NCBI GenBank assembly: GCA_003557085.1
Contig: PWPR01000182.1
Location: forward strand, 1-6,133
Source of the DNA: Clostridia bacterium
GTDB taxonomy: Bacteria > Bacillota > UBA994 > PWPR01
DNA: 6,133 bases
Direction: 5' to 3'
Position numbers and translations under genes: made by a program
In this document: piece after piece, positions 5,175 to 6,133 of the stretch
Position numbering within the stretch: the stretch's first letter is position 1
How the letters are laid out: each line of letters begins with the position of its first letter
The notes under the pieces: generated by a model
Seen by the model: only the letters and a program-made list of their open reading frames with translations
The model's database searches: none
Told to the model about the DNA's origin: nothing

Positions 5175-6044
5175 ATGAATAAAGAAAAAGAGATGAATAG
5201 AGTTATATCGGTAAGCTTGTTTGCAAATATTTTTTTGAGCTTCACTAAAGTATTAGCAGGTATGCTAGGAAATAGTAATGCATTGTTGGCTGATGGCGTA
5301 CATTCCGTGTCAGATGTGTTAACTACTCTAGTTGCTTTCATTGGTATTAAAGTTAGTAATAAGCCACCTGACGCTGGACATATGTATGGACATTCTAAAT
5401 ATGAGGCTATAGCTTCAAAAATTATAGCAATTTTTCTTGTAGTGACAGCTCTTGGCATAACGTATAATGCTTGGATGGATTACTTTGAAGGAAAGACATT
5501 GGTTCCTGAAAGTATAGCTTTGTATGCAGCAGGCCTTTCGATACTAATAAAAGAATTATTATTTAGATATGTATTTAGAATAGGAAATAAATTCAATAGC
5601 TTAGCACTAATTTCTGATGCTTGGCACAACAGAAGTGATGCTTTATCCTCAATAGGTGCGTTTATAGGTATAGTACTTGCTAGGTATGGTTTTTTATGGG
5701 CAGACCCTTTGGCAAGTACAGCAGTTGCCATAATAATATTAAGAGTAGGAATTAAAATCTATCTTGATTCTATTGATCAGTTAGTAGACAGTTCTCCAGA
5801 TGAAAGTACAATGCAAAAAATTAATGAAGCAATAGCGAAAGTAAGTGGAGTTCTAGATGTAGATGAGGTGAAAGCAAGAATGGTCGGGTCTGATATTCAT
5901 ATTGATCTGAAAATATCTGTTGATAAAAGTATTACTGTAAAAGAAGGTCATGATATAGCAGTGCAGGTAGAAGAGAGAATTGTAAAAGCCGTGCCAAATT
6001 GTCAGGAAATTATGGTACATGTGAACCCTAAGTTGAATGATTAA
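5175..6044 (+). CDS. cation diffusion facilitator family metal transporter (likely Zn2+/Fe2+ efflux)
   Basis: Inner-membrane antiporter that exports divalent metal ions in exchange for protons, usually as a dimer. The 289 residues have the CDF layout: about six membrane segments in the first 200 residues and a C-terminal cytoplasmic ferredoxin-like metal-sensing domain (about 205-289). The transport site is visible as HSVSD (43-47) in the second membrane segment and HNRSD (151-155, preceded by DAW) in the fifth. This two-His, two-Asp set is typical of zinc-type members, whereas manganese types carry DxxxD. GHMYGHSKYE (68-77) is the conserved loop after segment 2. Start: ATG 5175 was preferred, with AAGGAAAG at 5157-5164, rather far off. 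An in-frame ATG at 5127 has no box and overlaps the TATAAT; TTG 5166 is another option. No metal-sensing regulator is next to it. The metal cannot be fixed from sequence alone. Confidence 0.9.
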   Translation: MNKEKEMNRVISVSLFANIFLSFTKVLAGMLGNSNALLADGVHSVSDVLTTLVAFIGIKVSNKPPDAGHMYGHSKYEAIASKIIAIFLVVTALGITYNAWMDYFEGKTLVPESIALYAAGLSILIKELLFRYVFRIGNKFNSLALISDAWHNRSDALSSIGAFIGIVLARYGFLWADPLASTAVAIIILRVGIKIYLDSIDQLVDSSPDESTMQKINEAIAKVSGVLDVDEVKARMVGSDIHIDLKISVDKSITVKEGHDIAVQVEERIVKAVPNCQEIMVHVNPKLND

Positions 6045-6080
6045 TCAAGATTTGGCAAGTATTTAATGTGCAATAACAAT

Positions 6081-6094
6081 TTGCATATTGCATA
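6081..6094. repeat. tandem 7-bp repeat after the transporter gene
   Basis: TTGCATA occurs twice in a row (6081-6087, 6088-6094). TGCAAT (6069-6074) upstream is the inverse of ATTGCA (6087-6092). It is short and AT-rich, and may be chance. Confidence 0.3.
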
Positions 6095-6102
6095 TTTCAA
6101 AC

Positions 6103-6117
6103 TTTCAGAATCTGAAA
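6103..6117 (+). terminator. small hairpin, possible weak terminator of the transporter gene
   Basis: TTTCAG-AAT-CTGAAA forms a perfect six-pair stem with a three-base loop, 58 nt after the stop. An alternative longer pairing uses TATTTCA (6093-6099) with TGAAATA (6113-6119). Only ACACATTTT follows, so the T-run is poor. The 89 bases after the gene hold no reading frame of note. Confidence 0.3.
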
Positions 6118-6133
6118 TACACATTTTAAAGCA

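Noticed and set aside
5150..5731. Minus-strand open frames opposite the transporter gene
   Set aside because: Both are shadows of the CDF gene, whose motifs are clear; no start signals support them.

Overview
The window reads as an AT-rich chromosomal segment (about one third G+C by eye) from an anaerobic bacterium. It is probably a low-GC Bacillota of the Clostridia/Tissierellia type. The basis is the NfnAB electron-bifurcating transhydrogenase, found mainly in anaerobes, together with strong AG-rich Shine-Dalgarno sites, GTG/ATG starts and heavy use of AGA and ATA codons. No 16S or other taxonomic marker is present, so the genus cannot be named.

Left part (1-2937, + strand): a tight operon with the 3' part of an aspartate kinase gene (lysC), then nfnA 8 nt later, then nfnB overlapping nfnA by 17 nt. 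Aspartate kinase opens the lysine/threonine/methionine branch. NfnAB makes NADPH from NADH plus reduced ferredoxin, and the next enzyme of the aspartate branch uses NADPH, so the pairing makes metabolic sense, though this link is inferred. The lysC fragment has an in-frame TAA at codon 3, in the place of the serine of its GGSDT motif. It also has a possible internal start that would give a stand-alone ACT-domain subunit.

Middle part (2938-5100): two unrelated AP endonucleases face each other. xth (exonuclease III family, +) and nfo (endonuclease IV, -) converge on a 437-nt gap. The gap holds a strong 10-bp stem terminator, a weaker minus-strand terminator, a perfect 22-bp palindrome and a doubtful 73-codon ORF. 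Both enzymes act in base excision repair and keep all expected catalytic or zinc-binding residues.

Right part (5101-6133): nfo and a cation diffusion facilitator (zinc-type metal exporter) gene diverge from a very compact region of about 75 nt. A good minus-strand promoter for nfo overlaps the leader of the transporter. The transporter gene ends at 6044 and is followed by short AT-rich repeats and a small hairpin.

I see no mobile element, CRISPR array, tRNA or rRNA, and no clearly undescribed system. The points most worth checking are the lysC nonsense codon with the internal start, and the structured gap between xth and nfo.
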